Below, in pieces: positions 23,144 to 30,900 of a stretch of DNA of 41,032 bases. The DNA is taken from contig LNFB01000284.1 of NCBI GenBank assembly GCA_001464385.1, positions 1 through 41,032 on the forward strand. The letters are read 5' to 3'. The translations under genes were made by a program, and so were the position numbers. The stretch comes from Deltaproteobacteria bacterium Ga0077550. GTDB taxonomy: Bacteria; Myxococcota_A; Polyangia; Nannocystales; Nannocystaceae. How positions within the stretch are numbered: position 1 is the first letter of the stretch; the number at the start of each line of letters is the position of its first letter. Below the pieces are notes generated by a model. That model ran no database searches, was not told the DNA's origin, and saw only the letters and a program-made list of their open reading frames with translations.

Positions 23144-23578
23144 ATGCCCCAGCTCGACGAAACCAAGCTCCAGCGCGTCCTCGCCCGGTTCCCGTGGCGA
23201 CGACGCAAGCCGCGCGCGGGCGCCCTCGGTGTCCCGCCGGTCGCGCTGCGCACCCGCGAGGGCGATCAGCTGTGGGCCGATCCGGTCGAGCTCGCGGAGT
23301 TCTCGGATCCCGGCCCGGCGCTGCTCTGCATCGCCCTCAACGGGGACGCCACGAGCCGCGCCCTGGTCCGCAGCCTCATCGAGCACCACGCACGTGCCCG
23401 CGGGGTCGAGCTCCCCTCGCTCGTTCCCGCGAGCACCCGTGCAGGCGTCACGATGATCGACGCGCTGATCGAAGAGTCGGGTCTCGACCCGGCCGCCGAG
23501 ATCGGACCGCACCCGCTGCGCGAACTCGTGACCGCGACGTGGGCGATCGCCGCGGCCGAGCCCGCGCGCGCGGCCTGA
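23144..23578 (+). CDS. Hypothetical soluble protein (144 aa)
   Basis: I do not recognise this family. The protein starts MPQLDETKLQRVLARF, has a basic patch (PWRRRKPR), then a mixed alpha/beta body with GPALLCIALNGDATSRALVR and a helical C-terminus. It has no signal peptide, membrane helix or metal motif, so it is probably cytoplasmic. ATG 23144 is favoured because upstream sequence overlaps the cyclase stop and reads as low-information. It lies 28 bases after the cyclase and may be co-transcribed or use its own TGA-TAGCAT element. Confidence 0.6.
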   Translation: MPQLDETKLQRVLARFPWRRRKPRAGALGVPPVALRTREGDQLWADPVELAEFSDPGPALLCIALNGDATSRALVRSLIEHHARARGVELPSLVPASTRAGVTMIDALIEESGLDPAAEIGPHPLRELVTATWAIAAAEPARAA

Positions 23579-23666
23579 CGCGAAGCCCCGGACCGCGCCG
23601 TCAGACGCGGACCCTCGACCCCCGTAGAGCCGTCGCCCGGCCCGCGCGCCGAGACGTCACATCGGC

Positions 23667-23682
23667 GTCGACGTCCGTCGAC
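23667..23682. repeat. Inverted repeat upstream of the sugar transferase gene
   Basis: GTCGAC-GTCC-GTCGAC, a perfect six-base inverted repeat with a four-base spacer. It is 10 bases before the TACGGT element at 23693, so it could be an operator. Half-sites of this base composition are not rare here. Confidence 0.3.
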
Positions 23683-23692
23683 CGGGTGCCGC

Positions 23693-23698
23693 TACGGT
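23693..23698 (+). promoter_or_regulatory. -10-like hexamer TACGGT
   Basis: TACGGT lies 4 bases before an ATG at 23703 that opens a short leader frame, and about 100 bases before the sugar transferase start. Confidence 0.35.
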
Positions 23699-23702
23699 AG
23701 CC

Positions 23703-23804
23703 ATGGCTACATCGTTGGCCACACGTGATACAGGGATAGGCCAAGCATTCTGGGCCTCATCCATGGCACGCAGCGTGAACCAGACCCCCCTGCCCGCGCG
23801 ATGA
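23703..23804 (+). CDS. Possible 33-residue leader ORF coupled to the sugar transferase
   Basis: ATG at 23703 opens a 33-codon frame (MATSLATRDTGIGQAFW at its start) whose TGA overlaps the sugar transferase ATG as ATGA (23801-23804). The stretch is less GC-rich than its surroundings and has a TACGGT hexamer just upstream. It may be a translated leader, but it is short, without homology that I recognise, and a minus-strand frame also crosses it. Confidence 0.25.
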   Translation: MATSLATRDTGIGQAFWASSMARSVNQTPLPAR

Positions 23805-25225
23805 CACGCCACCAAACCGCCCTCTTCCGCCAGGTCCTGCTCACGCTCGACGTCGCGTTCTCCGCGCTCGCGTTCTACCTCGCGCTCGAGCTGCGGACCC
23901 AGCTCGGCGCGATCTTCCCGGGGCTCCTCGGGGAGTTCCAGACGGAGGCCGGCGCGCAGACGTACACCCACGTCCTCGTGGTCATGCTGCCCGCGTGGGC
24001 CATGGCCTTCTGGACGTGCCGCACCCACGACTTTCGCACGACGTCCTGGCGATCGTCCTGGCGATACCTGCGCGCCGTTGGCCTCGGGCTGCTGATGCTG
24101 GTGGTCTGCTCGTTCTGGCTCAACTGGGATTTCCTCTCCCGCTCCTTCGTCTTCCTGCTCGGCGCCGTGCAGCTCGCGGTCCTCGGCCTCGGGCGCATGG
24201 TCACCATGGCCGCGATCCGCCGGACCAAGCGCGTCGACGATCACCGCGTGCTCGTGGTCGGCTGCGGGCCCGCGGCCGTGGCCTTCGCCCGCTCCGCCAG
24301 CGATCGCGCCGCGTGGAACAACCGCTTCCTCGGTCACCTCTGCGTGGCGGGCGAGGAGTGCGAGGCGGCGGCCGAGCCCCGCCGCGGGACGCTCGCCGAC
24401 CTCGAGCGCCTGCTCGACACCGAGGTCGTCGACGAGGTCGTGTTCGCGACCTCGAGCCGCTCGGGCGCGGCCTTCGAGGCGGCGCTCGCGGCCTGCGACC
24501 TGCGCGGCGTCGACGTGCTGTTGATGATGGACGGCATGGTCCAGGGCAGCGGCAAGCTCGAGATCGCCAACGTCACCGGCTTCGACATGCCGATGCTCGG
24601 CATGTCGCGCGTGCCCACCAGCCACGGACACCTCGCGGCCAAGCGCATCCTCGATGTCCTCGTCTCCGCCGTCGCGATCCTCGTGTTCGCGCCGGTGATG
24701 CTCGTCGCCGCGATCGCGATCCGGGCCGAGTCCACCGGGCCCGTGCTCTTCAAGCAGGTCCGCGCCGGGCGCAACGGGCGGAAGTTCGTGATGTACAAGT
24801 TCCGATCGATGTGCACGGACGCCGAGAAGCGCCTGGCCGATCTGATGCACCTCAACGAGATGGACGGGCCGGTCTTCAAGATCACCCACGACCCGCGCAT
24901 CACCAAGGTCGGTCGGTTCATCCGCAAGACCAGCATCGACGAGCTGCCGCAGCTCTTCAACGTGCTGTTCGGCGACATGAGCCTCGTCGGCCCGCGGCCG
25001 CCGCTCCCCGCCGAGGTCGCGCAGTACGAGGGCTGGCAACGCCGCCGCCTGTCGGTGCGGCCGGGCATCACCGGCATGTGGCAGGTCTCGGGCCGCAACG
25101 CGGTGGACTTCACGCGGTGGATGGAACTCGACCTCGAGTACATCGATCGGTGGTCGCTGTGGCTCGACCTGCAGATCCTCGTCCGCACCGTGCCCGCCGT
25201 GCTGATGCGCAGCGGCGCGAGCTGA
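23801..25225 (+). CDS. Polyprenyl-phosphate sugar-1-phosphate transferase (WbaP/EpsZ type)
   Basis: A 474-residue membrane enzyme that starts exopolysaccharide or O-antigen synthesis by moving a sugar-1-phosphate from a nucleotide sugar to undecaprenyl phosphate. The first 150 residues hold several membrane helices. A CoA-binding-like Rossmann domain follows (VLVVGCGPAAVAFARS, about residue 148). The catalytic domain starts near residue 280 (KRILDVLVSAVAILVFAP) and carries LFKQVRAGRNGRKFVMYKFR, the catalytic pair Asp380-Glu381 in KTSIDELPQLFNVLFGDMSL, VGPRPPLPAEV and RPGITGMWQVSGR. Length and order are usual for this family. No other glycosyltransferase or Wzx/Wzy gene lies nearby, so it is a detached initiating enzyme here. 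The sugar is not determinable by eye. Confidence 0.92.
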   Translation: MTRHQTALFRQVLLTLDVAFSALAFYLALELRTQLGAIFPGLLGEFQTEAGAQTYTHVLVVMLPAWAMAFWTCRTHDFRTTSWRSSWRYLRAVGLGLLMLVVCSFWLNWDFLSRSFVFLLGAVQLAVLGLGRMVTMAAIRRTKRVDDHRVLVVGCGPAAVAFARSASDRAAWNNRFLGHLCVAGEECEAAAEPRRGTLADLERLLDTEVVDEVVFATSSRSGAAFEAALAACDLRGVDVLLMMDGMVQGSGKLEIANVTGFDMPMLGMSRVPTSHGHLAAKRILDVLVSAVAILVFAPVMLVAAIAIRAESTGPVLFKQVRAGRNGRKFVMYKFRSMCTDAEKRLADLMHLNEMDGPVFKITHDPRITKVGRFIRKTSIDELPQLFNVLFGDMSLVGPRPPLPAEVAQYEGWQRRRLSVRPGITGMWQVSGRNAVDFTRWMELDLEYIDRWSLWLDLQILVRTVPAVLMRSGAS

Positions 25226-25349
25226 TGTTCCATGGAGGTTCGGTGAGGATCGGCTAGGTCCGATCCCACGAACGGTGACCATCGCATCGAGAGGCGATGA
25301 CGGCGGCGCACCGTCGCGCGGCCCAGAGTTGTTCGTGGAGGTTCCCCCC

Positions 25350-25604
25350 ATGACACGAACGATCTTCGCCGCCATCCTCATCGCCGCGCTCCCGACCCTC
25401 GGCTGCGAGCCGAGCAAGGCAGAGGCTTCCGCGACCGACAAGGACAAGGCCAAGGCCCCCGAGACGAAGAAGGCCGAGCCCGCCAAGGCCGAGCCCGCCA
25501 AGGTCGAGCCCTCCGCCGACCCGGCCAAGGCCGAGCCCACCGCCGATCCGGCCAAGGCCGAGCCCGCCAAGGTCGAGCCCGCCAAGGCCGAGCCCACCAA
25601 GTAG
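25350..25604 (+). CDS. Small lipoprotein with KAEP repeats
   Basis: An 84-residue predicted lipoprotein: signal peptide MTRTIFAAILIAALPTLGC with the lipobox Cys at 19, then a fully low-complexity Lys/Ala/Glu/Pro tail made of AKAEP, AKVEP and ADPAKAEPT units. Such Pro-rich, alternating-charge tails are expected to be extended and may span or stiffen the periplasm or interact with peptidoglycan. A strong ribosome-binding site, GGAGG (25337-25341), lies 8 bases before ATG 25350, which settles this start over an upstream in-frame one at 25275. A long hairpin terminator follows directly. Confidence 0.75.
   Translation: MTRTIFAAILIAALPTLGCEPSKAEASATDKDKAKAPETKKAEPAKAEPAKVEPSADPAKAEPTADPAKAEPAKVEPAKAEPTK
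25473..25601 (+). repeat. Tandem 15-base coding repeats (KAEPA units)
   Basis: Imperfect tandem copies of GCCAAGGCCGAGCCC and variants (GTC for GCC; GCCGACCCG insertions) encode the lipoprotein tail. Near-identical neighbouring copies imply recent slippage or recombination, so copy number may vary between strains. Confidence 0.7.
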
Positions 25605-25613
25605 CGAGAACGA

Positions 25614-25649
25614 CTCGAGCGACCGTGCCGGCCGGCGCGGTCGCTCGAG
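25614..25649. terminator. Long palindromic hairpin, probable bidirectional terminator
   Basis: CTCGAGCGACCG and CGGTCGCTCGAG form a perfect 12-pair stem, and the 12-base loop TGCCGGCCGGCG can pair further. It lies between the convergent stops at 25604 and 25669. There is no T-tract, but position and strength favour termination of both transcripts. Confidence 0.65.
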
Positions 25650-25668
25650 GGACGCCCAGGGCGTCGAA

Positions 25669-26271
25669 CTACAGCGACGGGAGCAGCTCGACGTCGGCCC
25701 AGTGCTCGGCGCCCTCGAGCTGCTGCTCGGTCGGCTCCACCGCGAGCGCGTCGTCGGCCGTGAACACGCCGGCGAGCGCGGGCGCGTCCTCGACGATCTC
25801 GGCGAGCGAGCCGGCGACGTCCTTGGGCTCGATGATCCAGTCCTTGCGGCTGTACATCGTCACCGCGCCGCGCTTGTTCTTCAGCTCGAGGCACAGCTCG
25901 AACGGCTCGGGTGCCTCGCCCGCACACTCCCACGTGCGCACGTTGAGCTGGGCCTTGTGCTGCTCCTGCGGCAGGAACACCGAGAGGCGCTCGCCCTCGA
26001 GCCCCCACAGGAACAGCTCGATGTGGTGGCGCCACTGCGAGGACTTGCCGACCGCGCCCACCTTGCCCTGCGGGTGGCGGACGAGCACGAAGTGGTTGAT
26101 CTGATCGCGGGCATCGACGGGCAGCCGCTCGATCCAGACCTGGTTCACCGCGTGCTTGGCCCCCGCGGCCTCGCCGTCCTCGCCGAGCAACGCGGAGCCG
26201 ACGGAGTACAGACCCACCGCCGCCGCGCCGACCAGCGCGACGGCCACGATTGTCTTGCCGGATTTCGACAT
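25669..26271 (-). CDS. Membrane-anchored extracytoplasmic protein of unknown function
   Basis: A 200-residue protein with one N-terminal hydrophobic helix (TIVAVALVGAAAVGLYSVGS) and no lipobox Cys, so it is probably anchored with the rest outside the cytoplasm. The body is mixed: VWIERLPVDARDQINHFVLV, WRHHIELFLWGLEG, and a Cys pair (WECAGEAPEPFELCLELK) that could form a disulfide. I recognise no family. Start ATG 26271 is supported by TGG-TACGGT 5 bases upstream on the same strand; the longer frame is Arg/Asn-rich. It is divergent from the Hsp90-like operon across 107 bases, a possible but unproven link. Confidence 0.7.
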   Translation of the reverse strand: MSKSGKTIVAVALVGAAAVGLYSVGSALLGEDGEAAGAKHAVNQVWIERLPVDARDQINHFVLVRHPQGKVGAVGKSSQWRHHIELFLWGLEGERLSVFLPQEQHKAQLNVRTWECAGEAPEPFELCLELKNKRGAVTMYSRKDWIIEPKDVAGSLAEIVEDAPALAGVFTADDALAVEPTEQQLEGAEHWADVELLPSL

Positions 26272-26276
26272 GGCCG

Positions 26277-26282
26277 ACCGTA
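26277..26282 (-). promoter_or_regulatory. Extended -10-like element TGG-TACGGT (minus strand)
   Basis: Read on the minus strand, TGG-TACGGT ends 5 bases before ATG 26271. It matches the start-proximal element seen at other genes. Confidence 0.45.
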
Positions 26283-26301
26283 CCAGGTTGTTCGGGGGGC
26301 T

Positions 26302-26319
26302 ATTCCGGCAAATTCCGGC
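26302..26319. repeat. Direct repeat ATTCCGGC with one-turn spacing
   Basis: ATTCCGGC at 26302-26309 and again at 26312-26319, a 10-base period. It sits in the divergent gap between 26271 and 26379 and could be a regulator site for the Hsp90-like operon. Confidence 0.35.
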
Positions 26320-26361
26320 CCCACGCAACGTCGTTCGTCCACCCCTCTCGGCGTTGTTTGG

Positions 26362-26367
26362 CATGAT
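26362..26367 (+). promoter_or_regulatory. Extended -10-like element TGG-CATGAT
   Basis: CATGAT preceded by TGG and ending 11 bases before ATG 26379; a weaker member of the recurring element. Confidence 0.35.
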
Positions 26368-26378
26368 CCGGCGGCACG

Positions 26379-27986
26379 ATGGCCACATCGACGCCCTCGG
26401 CCCGCGCGGCCCTCGACGAGCTGGTCCACCAGTTCGCCGACCCCTACGCCTTCGTGCGCGAGCTGGTCCAGAACGCCGTCGACGCCGGCAGCGCCGAAAT
26501 CGACGTCGACGTCCGCCACGCGACCGAGGGGCCCGACGCGGGCCTCGTCACCGTCCACGTCGACGACTGGGGCGAGGGCATGACGCGCGAGGTGATCGAG
26601 AAGAAGCTGACGCGGCTGTTCTCGTCGTCGAAGGACGGCGACCGCACGAAGATCGGCAAGTTCGGCATCGGCTTCGTCTCGGTGTTCGCCCTCGACCCCG
26701 ACGCGGTGTGCATCGACACCGCGCGCGATGGCCAGTGCTGGCGCGTGCTGTTCCGGGCCGACCGCACGTTCGAGCTGCTCGCGTTGCGCGAGCCCGTCGA
26801 CGGCACGAAGATCCGTGTGATCAAGCGCGGCGACGCAGCCGCGTTCGCGGAGGTCCGCGCCCGCGTCGAGGCATCGCTGCGCTTCTGGTGCCGCCACCTC
26901 GAGGCCGAGGTGCGGTTCGCAGGCGCGCCGATCCGCGCGCCCTTCACCCTCGAGGACGCGCCGTGTCAGGTCGAGGCCAGCGACGGCGTCGGTCGGATCG
27001 TCGTCGGTCACCGCAGCGACCGCGCCACGTTCCGCGGGTTCTACAACAACGGGCTGACCCTGCTCGAGACCACCGAGGCGAAGCCGGGCGATCCCCTCGA
27101 CGGCCTCGCGTTCAAGGCCTCGTCGCCGCGCCTCGAGCACACGCTCACCCGCGACGCGGTGATCGAGGACGCGGGCTACCACGCGGTGCTGAGCGACACG
27201 CTGACCATCGCGCGCACGCGCCTCGCCCAGGCGGTGTTCGACGCGCTCGACCGCGCCGCGACGGGCCCGGCCTCCCACTACCTCGTGCACGCGGCGCTGT
27301 GGCACCTCGCGCGTGGCCTGCCGCCGGGCCTCGGGTCCCGGCCCGTGGCGAGCTCCCCGGGCGGTGCGCCCCTCGGGATCGACGCCCTGCGCCGCGCGCC
27401 CAAGGACGACGTCTTCCTGTTCGCGGCCGGTCGCAGCCGGCTGACCGACGCGCTCGAACAGCGGGGCAACACCGTCGTGCTCGGCCGGCCCGACGACGCC
27501 CGCGTCGCGCTGCTGCAGGCCCTCTCACCGGGATCGACCGCCGAGCGCGTCGGCGCCCGGTGGTGCCTGCCCCGCGTCCTCGATCCCGCCGAGACGCCAC
27601 GCGCGTGGCCGCGGCTGCGCGAGCACCTCCACGCGACCCTGCGGATCGTCGGCGCGAAGGTGCGCGACATCGTGCCGGCGGAGTTCGGCGATCCGGAGTC
27701 GTCGATCGCCGAGCGCATCGCGGTGACCCAGGCCCGCCCCGGCGAGCTCTCCTCGGTGGGCGAGCTCGACCACCTCGCGCCCGGGCTGTTCGCGCGTCGA
27801 CACGCCCTGTTGGTCAACCTCGGCCACCCCAGCGTCGCGGCCTTCGTCGCCCTCGCCGAGCGCGAACCCGCGATGGCGGCCTACCTCTGCACCAAGGCGT
27901 TCCGCCTCGGCCGCGACCTCGACGCGGCGATGGACACCGCGCTGGTCGAGCACCTCGTGGAGCAGCGATGGCCGACGACGATCTGA
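26379..27986 (+). CDS. Hsp90-like (GHKL) ATPase
   Basis: A 535-residue protein with an HtpG-like GHKL domain at the N-terminus. The ATP site is complete: Glu28 and Asn32 in RELVQNAVDAG, Asp63-Trp-Gly-Glu-Gly in VDDWGEGMTRE, and the lid GxxGxG in KIGKFGIGF (93-98). A middle region (about 175-295) ends in a segment resembling the HtpG middle domain (PRLEHTLTRDAVIEDAGYHA). Then come a helical stretch, a module RPVASSPGGAPLGIDALR...FLFAAG, and a helical C-terminus (HPSVAAFVALAEREPAMAAY). It is shorter than HtpG and clearly divergent. Its stop lies 19 bases inside the next, giant gene, so the two products are probably made together. Role unknown; a chaperone or a nucleotide-driven switch is inference. 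Confidence 0.82.
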   Translation: MATSTPSARAALDELVHQFADPYAFVRELVQNAVDAGSAEIDVDVRHATEGPDAGLVTVHVDDWGEGMTREVIEKKLTRLFSSSKDGDRTKIGKFGIGFVSVFALDPDAVCIDTARDGQCWRVLFRADRTFELLALREPVDGTKIRVIKRGDAAAFAEVRARVEASLRFWCRHLEAEVRFAGAPIRAPFTLEDAPCQVEASDGVGRIVVGHRSDRATFRGFYNNGLTLLETTEAKPGDPLDGLAFKASSPRLEHTLTRDAVIEDAGYHAVLSDTLTIARTRLAQAVFDALDRAATGPASHYLVHAALWHLARGLPPGLGSRPVASSPGGAPLGIDALRRAPKDDVFLFAAGRSRLTDALEQRGNTVVLGRPDDARVALLQALSPGSTAERVGARWCLPRVLDPAETPRAWPRLREHLHATLRIVGAKVRDIVPAEFGDPESSIAERIAVTQARPGELSSVGELDHLAPGLFARRHALLVNLGHPSVAAFVALAEREPAMAAYLCTKAFRLGRDLDAAMDTALVEHLVEQRWPTTI

Positions 27987-30900
27987 TCGCCCGACTCCGC
28001 GCGGGCGGTGAGGCCAGCGGGACGGGGGCCTTCACCCTCGACCCGGCGCGCGCGCGGGCCAAGCTGCGCGAGTTCCAGCTCGCCGATCCGTTCCGCTACG
28101 TGCTGCTGCTCGTGCAGGCGCTCGCGCGCCGCGGCGCGACCCGGATCGACGTCGACATCGACGCCGACGACGTGTGCCTCTCGAGCGACGCACTGCCGTT
28201 CACGACCGCCGAGCTCGAGGATCTCTATCTGCTGGTGTTCGCCGAGGAGACGCCGAGCGCGGGCGTGCGCGAGCTGGCGCTCGGGCTCAACGCGGCCATG
28301 GCCACCGATCCGCTGTGGGTGCGGGTCGAGTGCGGCGGCGCCCCGTGTGAGCCCGGGGTCCTGCTCGAGCAGCGCAACGACGCGCCCGATCGCGTCGCGC
28401 CCCTGCTCGACGCAGCCCCCGGCATCCGCGTCGTCGTCCACCAGCGGTTCAGCCTCGGCCTCATCAAGCGGTTCTTCGTCGCCTCGCAGGGCAAGACCCG
28501 CGAGCAGGCGCTGCTGCGCGAGCACTGCGGCTGGGCGGGCATCCCGATCCGTCTCGGGGGCAAGCTCCTGCCGCGCACGCCCGCCGACCCCGCGATCGAG
28601 TCCCTGCACCCGGTCGTCCTGCACGGCCGGACCATCGGCGAGATCGGCCTGTCCCCCGCCGGCGAGCGCGGCCGCCTCGAGCTCGTCCGCCACCACGTGT
28701 GGGTGCGCAGCCACGTGTTCGACGACCGCTCCCTGCTCGGCCTGCAGGGCGTCGTCGACGTCTCGTACCTGCGCACCGACGCGTCGATGACCGACGTGGT
28801 GCGCGACGCCGACTACGACGCGCTGCTCACCGCCGTGCACGCCGCCCGCGACGTGGCGCTCGCGGCCGCGTGCCGACAGCGCGGCCATGAGCTCGGCATC
28901 CTCGGCGGCCCGCTGCGCGAGGTCCTGTGCCTGCGGCTCGCGGCCTACCTCAGGGCGCCGGGGGTCGACGCGGGGGCCGAGCCGCTGCGCGACTACCTCG
29001 ACGTGCCGCTGTGGTTCGATCTGGCGGGCAACGCCCGCAGCACCGCCGCGGTGCTCGCTGCGCCCGCGATACGCTACGCGGACGTCGACCCCGCCGTCGT
29101 GCCCGAGGGGTTCGAGGACGTGCTGTTCGCCCGCGGCCACGCCGAGGCGCTCCTGCGCGCCACGTTCGGCCCCCGCGCGCAGTCGTGCGCCGAGCCGCTG
29201 CGCCGGGCGCTGCTCGCCCGGCAGAACCGCGACGCCTTCGCATCGCGGGTGCACGCCGTCGCCCTGCCGGCGCACACGACCTACGACGTGGTGCGGAGGT
29301 TCGAGGGCCCCGACGGCGCCGGCGTGATCGGCTGGGTGCCCAACGCCGGCCCGTCGTGGATCCGCTTCGTCGTGGACGATCGCCTCCTCGTGGAGCTGCC
29401 GCTCGTCGCGGAGCTGAGCTCCGTCCACGTCGTGGTCTCGGCGGCGTTCCGCCCCGACGAGCTCTTCGTCGACGTCGTCCGCGACACGACGTTCACCGCG
29501 GCCTTGCACGCGACGATGACCGCCTTCGCCGCGGTGGTCCGCGACACCTGCGTGCGGCTGCGCGCGGGCCCCGAGGTCGCGCCTGTCGTCGGCGAGGATC
29601 TGCTCCGGTACCTGCTCGCCGTCCTCGGCGGGACCCATGCCGACGGCTGGCTGCGCCCGCTCGGCCTGGCCGCGTCGAGCATCACCGAGCTCCGCGCGGC
29701 GCGGGGCGAGCCGTGGGCGCTGGGCACGGACGCGTTCACGGGCCCCGACGCCCACCCCTTCGCCCACCTGCCGATGTTCGCCGACGCCGCGGGGGCGCCG
29801 GTCGACCTGACGCGCATCGACGCCGCGTTCCGCGACGAGGGCTTCGTCCGCGTCGTCACCCTCGCGCGGCCCGTGCTGCGCGAGCCACCGGCGTTCGTCG
29901 TCCGGGTCGGCGAGCTCCGCGTCACGCTGCTCGAGGCGCTCTACGGCAAGGACAACGTCCGCCGCGTCGGCCGCGAGTACGAGCAGTGGCTCGCACGCCA
30001 AGAGCTGACCGCGCGCGCGCCGACGCCGATGCACATCACGGCACCGTGCGCGGTGGGGCCGATCGAGTTCACGGAGGTCGGTCGCCCGTGCGTCGTCGGT
30101 GTGCACGCGACGCTCGACGCCCGCGGCGTCGACCCGCAGGTGCGCGTGTTCGTCGAGGGCCGCGCGGTGACCACCATGCCCTTCCCCGCGGCGCTGCGCG
30201 GGATCGAGATGATCGTCGACCTCGGCGATCGGTGGCTCGCCTCCGGGGTCGATGCGCTGCGCAAGGGCGCCGAGGAGGCGGTGAAGCGGGCGTGCGCGAG
30301 CGCGGTCGACCGCGTGATCGGATCGCTCGTCGCCCACGCGAGCGCCCCGGACACCCGTCGCGCCGAGATCCTGCTCGACGTGCTCGCCCTGGCGTTCCCC
30401 GGCCCGGCGTTCGTCGCCGCGTGGATCGCCCTGGGGCAGGACACCGCGCCGGAGCTCCGCGCGCGGCGGTACGTCGAGCTCCTCGAGCTCGGGGATCGCC
30501 ACGCGCCGACCCACCTCGAGACCCTGCTCGAGGGCGCGACGTCGCGGGCGCGCGTCCTCGAGCTCGAGACGATCCGCGCCGCCCTGCTCGCGGGGCCCCA
30601 GCGACCCTCGACGTGGAGCCTGCTCCCCGTCGCCGCCGCCCAGCGCCTCGACGACCTCGTCGAGCTCCCGGCGCTGCCCACCGTGGGGGGATCGATGCTC
30701 CCGTTCGCCGCGGTCCTCGACGAGCTCGCGCGATCGGGGAGCTTCGGCTACGTCTGCGACGCGACCGACGCCCCGCCGGGGTTCGCCGAGGTGGCCGCGC
30801 TCGACGGCCCCCGGCTGCGGGCCATGACCGCACTCGTCGGCGCCCGGGCGATGCGCGACCGGACCGCCGAGCTCGGCGCCGCCAAGATCCGCCGCGCCTT

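Noticed and set aside
23657..23764. Short minus-strand frame opposite the leader ORF (MDEAQNAWPIPVSRVAND...)
   Set aside because: It has no promoter-like element, no coupling to a neighbour and no recognisable product; it may be a by-product of the less GC-rich stretch. It does lower confidence in the plus-strand leader ORF.
25473..25601. Short regularly repeated units that could suggest a CRISPR array
   Set aside because: The repeats are tandem, in frame, lack spacers and encode KAEPA units of a lipoprotein.
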